From Cyanobacteriota bacterium (GTDB lineage: Bacteria > Acidobacteriota > Vicinamibacteria > Vicinamibacterales > UBA2999): a DNA stretch of 64,000 nt. The notes below the pieces were generated by a model that saw only the letters and a program-made list of their open reading frames with translations, was not told where the DNA came from and made no database searches. Numbering within the stretch: the stretch's first letter is position 1; each line of letters starts with the position of its first letter. Both the position numbers and the translations under genes were made by a program. Below, one piece after another: positions 25,789 through 33,774 of this stretch. The stretch lies in NCBI GenBank assembly GCA_019752015.1, contig JAIEMQ010000028.1, forward strand, positions 113,630-177,629. Direction: 5' to 3'.

Positions 25789-25853
25789 TCAGCAGGAGCC
25801 GGTGGTGAAAAGGTGATCGTAACACTCCTGCTAAGTCACAGCAATAAAAGGAC

Positions 25854-25883
25854 TAGACAACGGTTTACGGGGGCTTCTATACT
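25854..25883 (+). promoter_or_regulatory. Promoter of the bactofilin gene
   Basis: TAGACA (25854-25859) and TATACT (25878-25883) are 18 bases apart. Transcription would start near 25890, leaving a leader of about 80 bases before the ATG at 25973. That leader shows GGGGGAGG just before the start. Confidence 0.6.
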
Positions 25884-25972
25884 GGCGAGACTTCAACCCG
25901 AAACCCACTTCCCCGGGTTTCAAGCAATGGCACCTTCTGCGGGATTTCCAGTAGAGGGGGAGGTTTTCAACG

Positions 25973-26521
25973 ATGTGGAAGCGTGACGAGTCGGTCAAAC
26001 CGGCTGCACCTCCGGCGTCAACTCCGGTGGCTGCGCCTTCGGCGCCCGCTGCCGCAGCGCCGACGGCAGGCGAACCGCGTGCCCAGTTTGGGAGGGACAT
26101 GGTGAATATTGGAAAGTCGGTCGTGATCAAGGGCGAGCTTAGCGGCAGTGAAGACCTCACGATCGAGGGACACGTCGAAGGCCGTATCGATCTCAAAGAC
26201 AACGTCCTCACCATCGGCCCGAACGGGAAGATCAAGGCCGAAGTTTTCGCGAAGTCGGTCGTCGTGCTCGGTGAAGTGACCGGCAACGTCACGGCGTCGG
26301 AGAAGGTGGACATTCGCGACAACGGTTCCGTCGACGGCGACATTGCGTCGCCGCGCGTCGCCATCGCCGAAGGCGCGCACTTCCGCGGCAGCGTGGACAT
26401 GCAGCGCGCCGGACAGAAGCCGCAGCAACAGCAGCAGAAGCCGCAGCAGCAGGGCCAGCAGCCGAATCAGCAGCACCAGCAGAATCAGCAACAGCAGCAA
26501 GGTCAGAGGGTCGGCGCCTAG
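25973..26521 (+). CDS. Bactofilin
   Basis: A 182-residue cytoskeletal polymer-forming protein. A Pro/Ala-rich N-terminal tail (residues 8-38) precedes the right-handed beta-helix core (about 45-145), whose repeated short strands include IGKSVVIKGELSGSEDLTIE and GNVTASEKVDIRDNGSV. The C-terminal 40 residues are almost only Gln, with Pro, Gly and Asn, encoded by CAG/CAA runs. Bactofilins assemble without nucleotide and scaffold cell-shape or polysaccharide machinery. The Gln-rich tail is a low-complexity extension that may vary in length. It begins a plus-strand run of three genes. Confidence 0.93.
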   Translation: MWKRDESVKPAAPPASTPVAAPSAPAAAAPTAGEPRAQFGRDMVNIGKSVVIKGELSGSEDLTIEGHVEGRIDLKDNVLTIGPNGKIKAEVFAKSVVVLGEVTGNVTASEKVDIRDNGSVDGDIASPRVAIAEGAHFRGSVDMQRAGQKPQQQQQKPQQQGQQPNQQHQQNQQQQQGQRVGA

Positions 26522-26530
26522 CGCTGCACG

Positions 26531-27214
26531 ATGGCCGACGCCACTCGTTCGTTGACAGACCTGTTCGGGATATTGGGGCCGCGCCGCGACGCCGACGCGG
26601 GCACCGCTGCCGATACGTCTGTCACGAACGTGGCCGAGGCGTCCTATCCGACCAAGGCGCTGCACAAGTTCATCGCCAGCCTGCAGACGACCGACAACCC
26701 GCTGCTGCTCGATCTCGGTCCCGTGGTCGGCAGCAACGTGACGTTTTTCGGCGAGCAGCTTGGCTGCCGCTTGCGCGTCGAAGACATTGCCAAGGACATC
26801 GATCGCCACGTGAAGGACGGCACGCTCGACCAGTTGCCGGACTTCTTCGCGAAGCGATTCACGCAGGCGCCCGGCACCGTCGACGGCGTGTTGTGCTGGG
26901 ATCTGCTTGACTACCTCGATCGCCCGGCCGCTCAGGCGCTGGCTACCGCGCTGTCACGGCTGTTGCGGCCCGATGGCTGCCTGCTCGGGTTCTTCAGCAC
27001 GGCCGATCAACGCGACGCGGTCTACACCAAGTACGTCGTCGTCGATGAAAGCGCGCTTCGCTACCGCACCTATCCGGCCTCGCGCCCGCGTCAGCGCAGT
27101 CTCCTGAACGGCGACATCATCAAGCTGTTCAAGGATCTGCGCGTCACCGACTCGTTCCTGATGAAGAGCAAGGTGCGCGAGATGCTGTTCCGCAAGCCGG
27201 CTCCGCGTACATAA
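26531..27214 (+). CDS. Class I SAM methyltransferase-like protein
   Basis: A 227-residue protein starting 9 bases after the bactofilin stop. The segment LLLDLGPVVGSNVTFFGEQL has the Gly-rich motif I of a Rossmann methyltransferase but with unusual spacing. GVLCWDLLDYLDRPAAQALA corresponds to motif IV, and ALSRLLRPDGCLLGFF is the strand after it. The start is uncertain by a few codons. The substrate is unknown, and loss of catalysis is possible because motif I is atypical. Its position between bactofilin and a SAM-binding protein suggests a shared operon. Confidence 0.7.
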   Translation: MADATRSLTDLFGILGPRRDADAGTAADTSVTNVAEASYPTKALHKFIASLQTTDNPLLLDLGPVVGSNVTFFGEQLGCRLRVEDIAKDIDRHVKDGTLDQLPDFFAKRFTQAPGTVDGVLCWDLLDYLDRPAAQALATALSRLLRPDGCLLGFFSTADQRDAVYTKYVVVDESALRYRTYPASRPRQRSLLNGDIIKLFKDLRVTDSFLMKSKVREMLFRKPAPRT

Positions 27215-27221
27215 TCCGAGG

Positions 27222-28016
27222 ATGGCGCGGCCAACGGTGGCCCTCCTCACCGATTTCGGGACCCGCGATCATTACGCCGGCACGCTCAAGGGCGTCGTGC
27301 TCACCGTGTGTCCCGATGCGACGCTCGTCGATATCGGCCACGACATTCCGGCGCACGACGTCCTCGCCGGCGCGCTCGAGCTCGCGGCGTGCTATCGCTA
27401 CTTTCCGAAAGACACCATCTTCCTGGTCGTCGTCGATCCAGGCGTCGGCTCCGCGCGACGCGGCATTGCCGCCGACATCGGCGACTATCGATTCGTGGCG
27501 CCGGACAACGGCGTGCTGTCGGCGGTGTTTCGCGACGCGCCGCCGAAGAAAGTGGTCGAACTGACCGAGCGCAAGTATTCGCGTCCGACGGTCAGCCGCA
27601 CGTTCGAAGGCCGCGATCGATTCGCTCCGGCAGCGGGCTTCCTCGCGAAGGGCGTCGCGCTCGTGTCGCTCGGCAAGGGCATTCAGGATTACCAGACGAT
27701 CGATCTGCCGCGGCCGTCCGTGGCAGCCGAATCGCTGACCGGAGAAATAGTGCGGGTCGATCGATTTGGCAACCTGATCACCAACATCGATCGCAAGACC
27801 TTCGAGCAGTTCACCAACGGCGGCTCGATCGCCGTGTTCGTTGGTGTCCAGGAAGTGCCGCGGATCGTCGCGACCTATGCGGAGGCGCCGGCCGGCGAGT
27901 TGTGCGCACTCTTCGGCAGTACCGATCACCTTGAAGTTGCGATCAATGCCGGCGACGCGGCGGCCACGTTGGGACTGTCACGGGGCGCGGCCGCAACAGT
28001 CCGAATCGTGAAATAA
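27222..28016 (+). CDS. SAM hydroxide adenosyltransferase (DUF62, chlorinase/fluorinase family)
   Basis: A 264-residue protein of the family that attacks SAM with water to give adenosine and methionine. The N-terminal domain has VALLTDFGTRDHYAG (with the conserved Asp that contacts the ribose) and FLVVVDPGVGSARR. FEGRDRFAPAAGFLA carries the Arg of the hydroxide-activating triad. The C-terminal barrel includes VDRFGNLITNID, a strongly conserved signature. Halogenases of the same fold need extra loop residues that are not evident, so hydrolysis is the better guess. It begins 7 bases after the methyltransferase-like gene. Confidence 0.9.
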   Translation: MARPTVALLTDFGTRDHYAGTLKGVVLTVCPDATLVDIGHDIPAHDVLAGALELAACYRYFPKDTIFLVVVDPGVGSARRGIAADIGDYRFVAPDNGVLSAVFRDAPPKKVVELTERKYSRPTVSRTFEGRDRFAPAAGFLAKGVALVSLGKGIQDYQTIDLPRPSVAAESLTGEIVRVDRFGNLITNIDRKTFEQFTNGGSIAVFVGVQEVPRIVATYAEAPAGELCALFGSTDHLEVAINAGDAAATLGLSRGAAATVRIVK

Positions 28017-28039
28017 TGCAGTGTTTGTGTTCAGTCAGA

Positions 28040-28060
28040 AATCCCCAATCTGAGATCTGA
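28040..28060 (+). repeat. Short heptad run at the glpX start
   Basis: AATCCCC, AATCTGA and GATCTGA form three heptads ending one base before the ATG at 28062, where a ribosome-binding site would normally lie. Related heptads flank the other end of the gene. Confidence 0.5.
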
Positions 28061-28061
28061 A

Positions 28062-29051
28062 ATGGAATCCGACCTCTCCCTGGAGTTCCTGCGCGTCACC
28101 GAGCAAGCCGCCATTGCCTGCGCCCACACCATGGGCCAGGGCGATCGGCACGGCTCCGATCAGGTCGCCGTCGAGGCCATGCGCCGCGAGATGGACACCG
28201 TGCCGATCGACGGCACGATTGTGATCGGCGAAGGCGAGCGCGATGAAGCGCCGATGCTCTACATCGGCGAGAAGGTCGGCCTCGCGCAGAAGTCGAACGA
28301 CAATCGCCGCAAGTGGGACGAAGTCGACATTGCCGTCGATCCGCTCGAAGGCACGAATCTGTGCGCGACCGGCGCGCCGAATGCGATTGCGGTGCTGGCC
28401 GCGTCGGAGAAGGGCGGCCTGCTGCATGCGCCCGACCTTTACATGGAGAAGCTCGTCGTCGGTCCGACGTCGAAGCATCTCGTGGATATTGACGCGCCGG
28501 TGCGGGAGAACCTGCGCGCCATTGCGCGAAGCCTCGGCCGGCAGGTCGATGAGCTCACCGTTGTCGTGCTCGATCGGCCTCGTCACGAAAAACTGATCGC
28601 CGATATCCGCGCGACGGGCGCGCGCATTCGACTGATTGGCGACGGCGATTTGTCGGCCGGTATCTCCGCCGCGGTCTCGGGCACCGGCGTGCACGCGTTG
28701 ATGGGCACCGGCGGCGCGCCTGAAGGCGTGTTGACCGCCGCGGCCATGCGTTGCCTGAACGGCGAAATCTTCGCTCGCCTCAAGGTCGCGAAGCCCGAAG
28801 ACGAAGAGCGGGCGCGCGCCATGGGCATCAAGGACTTCAAGAAGATCTACAAGTCCGAGGATCTGGCGTGCGGCAAGGACATTGTCTTTGCGGCAACGGG
28901 CGTGACGGATGGCTCGCTGATGAAGGGCATCCAGTTTTTCGGCGCCGGCATCCGCACCAGCTCGATCGTGATGCAGACCAATCCGCATCGCGTCCGCTTC
29001 ATCGATAGTATTCAGGTGTACCCGGGTCCATCGGTGAAGATCCGGTTTTAG
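28062..29051 (+). CDS. glpX: Fructose-1,6-bisphosphatase class II
   Basis: A 329-residue metal- and lithium-sensitive phosphatase of gluconeogenesis. Signatures include [20 protein letters not shown] and [14 protein letters not shown] near residues 55-110, which hold the metal-binding acidic residues, and [15 protein letters not shown] near 220, the substrate loop. It ends [10 protein letters not shown]. The length matches the family. It may also act as sedoheptulose bisphosphatase. Short heptad repeats lie on both sides, taking the place of a recognisable Shine-Dalgarno sequence. Confidence 0.95.
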   Translation: MESDLSLEFLRVTEQAAIACAHTMGQGDRHGSDQVAVEAMRREMDTVPIDGTIVIGEGERDEAPMLYIGEKVGLAQKSNDNRRKWDEVDIAVDPLEGTNLCATGAPNAIAVLAASEKGGLLHAPDLYMEKLVVGPTSKHLVDIDAPVRENLRAIARSLGRQVDELTVVVLDRPRHEKLIADIRATGARIRLIGDGDLSAGISAAVSGTGVHALMGTGGAPEGVLTAAAMRCLNGEIFARLKVAKPEDEERARAMGIKDFKKIYKSEDLACGKDIVFAATGVTDGSLMKGIQFFGAGIRTSSIVMQTNPHRVRFIDSIQVYPGPSVKIRF

Positions 29052-29058
29052 GCAACGG

Positions 29059-29086
29059 ATCCCTGATCCCCAATCCCTGATCCCTG
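29059..29086 (+). repeat. Heptad array ATCCCTG between glpX and the MFS gene
   Basis: Four heptads, ATCCCTG, ATCCCCA, ATCCCTG and ATCCCTG, end one base before the TTG that opens the transporter frame. They occupy the whole would-be ribosome-binding region. Confidence 0.85.
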
Positions 29087-29087
29087 A

Positions 29088-30317
29088 TTGGACGAGCGCC
29101 AGTCACGACGGAACATCCTTGCGGCCGCGACCGCCGGCTGCATTGGCTTCACCGGCTTCACGCTGGTGATGCCGTTCCTGCCTCTTTACATCGCCGAGCT
29201 CGGCACCACCGACGTCGGTGAGATCGCGATGTGGACCGGCCTGACGCTCGGCGCCACGCCGGCCGTCACCGCGATCAGCGCTCCGCTATGGGGGCGCGTC
29301 GGCGACAAGTACGGCAGCAAGTTGCTCGTCATCCGATCGCTCAGCGCATTCATCCTGACCAAGGCCGGCATGGCGTTCGTGACCGCGCCGTGGCAGTTGT
29401 TTGCGTTGCGCGCCCTGCTCGGCGTGTTCGCCGGTTACGGAGCGCTGACGATGTCGATGGCGGCGCAGTCGGCGCCGCGGGACAAGATGGCGCAGGCGAT
29501 CGGAACGGTACAAACCGGGCACCGGCTCGGTCCGGCGATCGGTCCGGTCATCGGCGGCATCCTGGCACCGCTCGTCGGACTGCGGAATTCGTTTCTCGTG
29601 GCGGCGGCGTTCTACCTTGCCGCGATGGTGCTGATTCTGCTCGTTTACGTCGAGCCTCCGAAGCGTGTGACGTCGCAAACGGCGCGCGGCGGTCGGGAAG
29701 TGTTCTCGCAGTTGTTGCGCCTGCCGGGATTTCTGCTCGCGCTGTTCGTGATCTTCGGCCTGCAGACCGTCGATCGCAGTTTTGGACCGGTGCTGCCGCT
29801 ATTCGTGCAGCAGGTCGGCGTGGCTGCCGGCCGCATCGCGTTCGTCGCGGGCGTGCTGTTTTCCCTCGGCGCCATTTCCGCGGCGGCGGGTTCGCAGCTC
29901 GGGCCGCGTTTGCTGAAACGCTATTCGGCGAAGGCGGTGCTCGTGGCGGGGGCGTTGACCGCAGCGATCGCGCTGACCGCAATCGTGATCGCGCCGAGCC
30001 TGCTCATCCTCGGCGTCGCGATCGTGATCGCCGGCACCGCGATGGGCGCGGGCACGACGACGATCTACGCGGTGGCGGGAGGGCTGTTGCCGGCCGACGC
30101 CCACGCGACGGGCTTCGGCGTGATGACGACGGCATCGCTGCTGGGATTGGCGGTAAGTCCCGTCGTCGCCGGCGCGATCGGCGCTGCGGGATTGAGAATC
30201 GTCTTCGTTGCCGATGTGTTCCTGCTCGTGGCGCTCACGGCGTTGATATTTACCAAGTTGGGCTCGCACGCAAAACGTGAAACCGAGTCCGCCGATCCCG
30301 CTCTTGCCGATCCGTAA
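29088..30317 (+). CDS. Major facilitator superfamily transporter
   Basis: A 409-residue carrier with twelve predicted helices. The MFS signature loop between helices 2 and 3 is present as GRVGDKYGSKLLVI. A second-half counterpart (GPRLLKRYSAKAVLV) marks the internal duplication. The long central loop has PPKRVTSQTARGGR. This subgroup is often labelled a multidrug exporter, but the substrate cannot be read from sequence. The first in-frame start is TTG 29088, directly after a heptad array and without a Shine-Dalgarno site, so the true start is uncertain. Confidence 0.88.
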   Translation: MDERQSRRNILAAATAGCIGFTGFTLVMPFLPLYIAELGTTDVGEIAMWTGLTLGATPAVTAISAPLWGRVGDKYGSKLLVIRSLSAFILTKAGMAFVTAPWQLFALRALLGVFAGYGALTMSMAAQSAPRDKMAQAIGTVQTGHRLGPAIGPVIGGILAPLVGLRNSFLVAAAFYLAAMVLILLVYVEPPKRVTSQTARGGREVFSQLLRLPGFLLALFVIFGLQTVDRSFGPVLPLFVQQVGVAAGRIAFVAGVLFSLGAISAAAGSQLGPRLLKRYSAKAVLVAGALTAAIALTAIVIAPSLLILGVAIVIAGTAMGAGTTTIYAVAGGLLPADAHATGFGVMTTASLLGLAVSPVVAGAIGAAGLRIVFVADVFLLVALTALIFTKLGSHAKRETESADPALADP

Positions 30318-30330
30318 CTCCCGAGCACCG

Positions 30331-30379
30331 AGGCACCCAGGCACCCAGGCACCCAGGCACCCTAGGCACCCCAGGCACC
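30331..30379. repeat. Octanucleotide array AGGCACCC between convergent genes
   Basis: Four exact AGGCACCC units (30331-30362) are followed by two imperfect ones. They fill the gap between the transporter stop and the small minus-strand gene. The TAG of that gene (30381-30379) overlaps the last unit. Confidence 0.85.
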
Positions 30380-30522
30380 TAGTCCTCCGTCCACCGTTTC
30401 TTGTGCTTGTCCTTTCGAAACGGCCGCTTTGATTTGTCCTCGTGCGCGCCGCCGGTTTGCTTCGGGAGAGGCGCTCGCGGTAACGGGGGCTTACGAGGCC
30501 GTTTCGCTGTTTTTCGGGTCAT
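30379..30522 (-). CDS. Very small, highly basic protein (47 residues)
   Basis: On the minus strand an ATG at 30522 opens a 47-codon frame ending in TAG. The product starts MTRKTAKRPRKPPLPRAPLP, continues KQTGGAHEDKSKRPFRKD and ends KHKKRWTED. Roughly 40 percent of residues are Lys or Arg, with a Pro-rich first half. The orderly layout (a basic tail after a GGAHEDK centre) and the lack of other genes in this stretch argue that it is real. It has no hydrophobic segment. A nucleic-acid- or ribosome-binding role is possible but unproven. Confidence 0.55.
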   Translation of the reverse strand: MTRKTAKRPRKPPLPRAPLPKQTGGAHEDKSKRPFRKDKHKKRWTED

Positions 30523-30646
30523 GTTGCTGGGCGGCAGATCGCATGCGCGTCTTACCCACTTCCGGCCCGTCCCGCTTGGCGATCACCAAACCTGAAGGGC
30601 GACTCCTGATGTTCGTCTCGATTTCCAGGTGTTAGAGTCTCCGTCC

Positions 30647-30991
30647 ATGGATGAGCCTGTCGTACCGAACGTGAGCCCACGGTGTCCCCGCTGCCGTCAA
30701 CCGATGCAACTGTATTCCACGTTACGCGGCCACGGTCACATCGCCATCTGCCATGGATGCTGGGTTGGCCCGTCGACTCACACCAAAAGGATTTCGGCCG
30801 CGCTACTCGCACAGCAGGCACGATGGCTGAAAGCGCGCGGCAACCTTGTGGAGTCATTCGCCTCGAATCCGGACCTTGCAACGCCGGCAAGCCCCCGCGT
30901 GCGCCACGAACAGGCATGGCCGCCGGCTACAGCAGTCGAAAGGCCGCAGCGGCGATCAGTGTCGGCACCAAGGCGGCGGCCATCAGTTTGA
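30647..30991 (+). CDS. Small Cys-pair (zinc-ribbon) protein
   Basis: A 114-residue frame from ATG 30647. The N-terminal 40 residues contain CPRC and CHGC (near residues 13-35) and resemble the small zinc-ribbon proteins at 706-924 and 16734-16934; all three begin the first pair with C-P-x-C. The remainder is helical, then Arg/Pro-rich. The last 65 bases overlap the antiporter gene on the opposite strand, so the tail may be spurious. There is no recognised family. Confidence 0.5.
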   Translation: MDEPVVPNVSPRCPRCRQPMQLYSTLRGHGHIAICHGCWVGPSTHTKRISAALLAQQARWLKARGNLVESFASNPDLATPASPRVRHEQAWPPATAVERPQRRSVSAPRRRPSV

Positions 30992-32363
30992 CAGGATTGA
31001 CTGAATCGTCAAAGAACCGGCTGAGGAGCGCCTGTCCCGCCGGATTGGGTGCGTTGGCGATGACCGTCAGGCCGCCGCCGGTCACTGCACCCTCGACGAC
31101 GGCAACCTTGAAGGAATCAGCGAAGTCCGGCACCAGCGTCGCGAGCTTGGTAATCAGCGCGTTGTCGTTGAACGCCGTCAACACCGTCGCTGCCCAGAAC
31201 AGTCCCGTCTGCGACAGGCTGGACAGAACCGGCGCGATCCACCATCCCTGGACGCCGCCATGAATGACGATGCCGGCGAGGAAGAATCCGACCAGCATCG
31301 GCGTTTTCATGTCCAGCTGTGATTGAAACGCCGCGGTCGCCCTGGCGAACCCGAGGAAGAACAGGAAACCGCCGATGAACAGCGCGGGGTAGTGCGAGTT
31401 GACGACGGTCCACACCATGAAGGCGATATGCGCGAGTGTCACCCACGCAGGTACCGGCAATAATTGCTGTCCGGCGGCGGCATCATCGGCGGCCACTTCG
31501 ATGTCCGGCGCGGCTGATTGCTGGCCAAGCCGCGCCAGGTCGTTGCGGAAGGTCACGTAGTACAACATCGTCGACGCGACGATGGCCAGTACGGCCCGCC
31601 CGCCGAAGTGGTTCAGCATGAAGAGCGTGTCCCACTGCCACTCACGCGCAACAATCAACACCGGCGGGGCTGCGAAGTGAGTCAGGGTGCCGCCGATCGA
31701 GACGTTGACGAACAGTAATCCGAGCGTCGCATAGCGCAAACGCGGAGAAGGCGACAGGTCGAAGAACTGGCGCGCGAGGAGCAACGCCGAAATGGTCATC
31801 GCTGCCGGTTCGGTGATGAGGGACCCGAGCAGCGGACCGACGATCAAAATGACGATCCACCACGCCGCCGGTGAGCCGCCGCCGGTGCGTGCGAATTGTC
31901 GCAGCGCCGATTCCGACAGGTTGATGATCGGCCGTGTCGAGGCGAGCGCCATGATGACGATCACGAACAGCGGCTCCGTGTAGTTGACCGTCGAGTTGAC
32001 GTAGTGCACTGCGGTATCCCACCCGTGTGCGGCGACGATCGCCGTCAGCAACGCCAGCGACCACAAACCGAACACGACCTCGACCTCGCCGAGGAAATGC
32101 AGTGCCTCGGCAAGAGGGCTCGGATGCGACGGACGCCCCAGCTTCGCCAGCGTGGCATCGTGGCGATGCTGCGCGCGATGCGCGGCGCCGGTGAACCACG
32201 CGGCGACGAACGTGTGAAGGACCGCGAGCAGGAAGATCGCGGTTGCAAAGGCGTTGAACGGTTCGGCGGCGATGCGAGCGCTCAGGACTTCCCAGAGCGG
32301 CTGCCCGGTCATCGCCGGATACGCGGACACGCTGCGTGGGAATTCGATCAACGCCTCATGCAT
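30927..32363 (-). CDS. Putative Na+/H+ antiporter (Na_H_antiport_3-like)
   Basis: A membrane carrier of 478 residues with about eleven to twelve helices. TRPIINLSESALRQFAR and GSLITEPAAMTISALLLA near residue 190 are characteristic of the putative Na+/H+ antiporters of the ion-transporter superfamily. FNDNALITKLATLVPDF near 410 and VVEGAVTGGGLTVIANAPNP near 432 are the second-half counterpart containing the Asn-Asp substrate motif. The N-terminus (about 35 residues) is soluble. It is transcribed alone on the minus strand, divergent from hflX with about 50 bases between. Confidence 0.85.
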   Translation of the reverse strand: MHEALIEFPRSVSAYPAMTGQPLWEVLSARIAAEPFNAFATAIFLLAVLHTFVAAWFTGAAHRAQHRHDATLAKLGRPSHPSPLAEALHFLGEVEVVFGLWSLALLTAIVAAHGWDTAVHYVNSTVNYTEPLFVIVIMALASTRPIINLSESALRQFARTGGGSPAAWWIVILIVGPLLGSLITEPAAMTISALLLARQFFDLSPSPRLRYATLGLLFVNVSIGGTLTHFAAPPVLIVAREWQWDTLFMLNHFGGRAVLAIVASTMLYYVTFRNDLARLGQQSAAPDIEVAADDAAAGQQLLPVPAWVTLAHIAFMVWTVVNSHYPALFIGGFLFFLGFARATAAFQSQLDMKTPMLVGFFLAGIVIHGGVQGWWIAPVLSSLSQTGLFWAATVLTAFNDNALITKLATLVPDFADSFKVAVVEGAVTGGGLTVIANAPNPAGQALLSRFFDDSVNPVKLMAAALVPTLIAAAAFRLL

Positions 32364-32412
32364 CGGCTCGACCGATTATAGGTGGTGGGGCGGTGCTAGA
32401 ATCGAAGAGTCA

Positions 32413-33774
32413 ATGAGTACACGGCGTCCCACCTTCGCCAAGGCTACGGTGGGCAGGCCCGTGTCCGCCACGGCTACGGTGGGCAGGCCCGTGCTGGTGG
32501 AGCGGGCTGCGCTCGTCGGCCTGGTCACCGGCGGTGCGCGGCGAATCGACGCCGAACATTCCCTTGAAGAACTGGCCGGCCTTGCTGAAGCCGCGGGCGC
32601 GCGCGTCGTGCTGCGCGTGCTGCAGGAGCGGCCGAAGCCCGATCCGGCGACGTTTCTCGGCAGCGGCAAGGTCGACGTGCTCGCGCAAGCGGCGTCGGAG
32701 GCCGATGCCGATCTGATCGTCTTCGACAACGAGCTGTCGCCGGCGCAGCTGCGCGAGCTGAACAAGCGTCTCGATCGCAAGGTCGTCGATCGCACGCAGC
32801 TGATTCTCGACATCTTCGCGCGGCGCGCCCGCACGCGGGAAGGCAAGCTGCAGGTCGAGCTCGCGCAGCTGAAATACCTGCTGCCGCGGCTGGTCGGATC
32901 GAGCGAAGCGCTGTCGCGCCTCGGCGGCGGCATCGGCACGAGAGGCCCCGGCGAAACCAAGCTCGAAGCGGATCGCCGGCGCATTCGCGTGCGCATGAAG
33001 ACGCTGCAGGACGAGATCGATATCGTCCGCCGCCGGCGTTCGCAGCTGCGCGAGCGGCGGCACAAGGTTGATGTGCCGACCGTCGCGCTCGTCGGCTACA
33101 CCAACGCGGGCAAGACGACGCTCTTCAACCGGCTGACGAAGGCGGATGCCGAAGCGTCGAACGCGTTGTTCGTGACGCTCGATCCGCTGGTGCGGCGCGT
33201 CGATCTTCCCGACCGCCGCGAATTGCTGTTGAGCGACACCGTGGGTTTCATCGATCGGCTGCCGCACACGCTGGTGGCGGCGTTCCGGGCGACGCTCGAA
33301 GAGACGGCGGATGCCGACCTGGTGCTGCACGTGATCGACGCGTCGAATCCCGAGCGCGAGCGCCATGTGGCCGCGGTCACGCGCGTGCTCGAGGAGGTCG
33401 GCGCGATCGAGGTGCCGCGCGTCGAGGTCTACAACAAGATCGATGCGATTTCGGCGGATGAGCGGCGCCGCATCCAGGAAGCCGATCCGGCGGCGTTATT
33501 GATTTCCGCGCAGAGCGGCGCGGGGATCGATGATCTCCTCGACAGCGTTGCGTCAAGGCTCGCGCTCGATCAGGAGCGCGTCACCGTGGAATTGAGCCTC
33601 GCCGATCCCGTGGGCGCGGAGCGGCTCGCGTGGCTGTATCGCCATGCCACCGTCTACAGCCACGCGACGATGGGTGACCGCGCAACGATCGAGGCCGATG
33701 TGCCTCGCCGCCTGCTGCCGATGATCGGGATGGCGACCCCGGACGCGCGAAAGGCGGGCGCCCGCCGTGGCTGA
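32413..33774 (+). CDS. hflX: Ribosome-associated GTPase HflX
   Basis: A 453-residue GTPase that splits or rescues stalled ribosomes. The HflX domain holds LGSGKVDVL and VVDRTQLILDIFARRARTRE, then the Gly-rich LSRLGGGIGTRGPGETKLE. The G domain has G1 GYTNAGKTTL (228-237), G3 in LLLSDTVGFI, and G4 NKID. The N-terminus is odd: residues 7-27 (TFAKATVGRPVSATATVGRP) come from a repeat with a 22-bp exact direct duplication (32426-32493). A possible -10 box (TAGAAT, 32397-32402) is 10 bases before the ATG. Its stop overlaps the next gene's GTG. Confidence 0.95.
   Translation: MSTRRPTFAKATVGRPVSATATVGRPVLVERAALVGLVTGGARRIDAEHSLEELAGLAEAAGARVVLRVLQERPKPDPATFLGSGKVDVLAQAASEADADLIVFDNELSPAQLRELNKRLDRKVVDRTQLILDIFARRARTREGKLQVELAQLKYLLPRLVGSSEALSRLGGGIGTRGPGETKLEADRRRIRVRMKTLQDEIDIVRRRRSQLRERRHKVDVPTVALVGYTNAGKTTLFNRLTKADAEASNALFVTLDPLVRRVDLPDRRELLLSDTVGFIDRLPHTLVAAFRATLEETADADLVLHVIDASNPERERHVAAVTRVLEEVGAIEVPRVEVYNKIDAISADERRRIQEADPAALLISAQSGAGIDDLLDSVASRLALDQERVTVELSLADPVGAERLAWLYRHATVYSHATMGDRATIEADVPRRLLPMIGMATPDARKAGARRG
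32426..32493 (+). repeat. Dispersed element with 22-bp direct repeat in the hflX N-terminus
   Basis: CCACCTTCGCCAAGG is followed by a 22-bp unit (starting GGCTACGGTGGGCAGG) at 32442-32463, repeated exactly at 32472-32493. The core CCACCTTCGC ... CTACGGTGG matches the copy downstream of tRNA-Pro. It is translated in frame as two similar heptapeptides (ATVGRPV). Confidence 0.75.
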
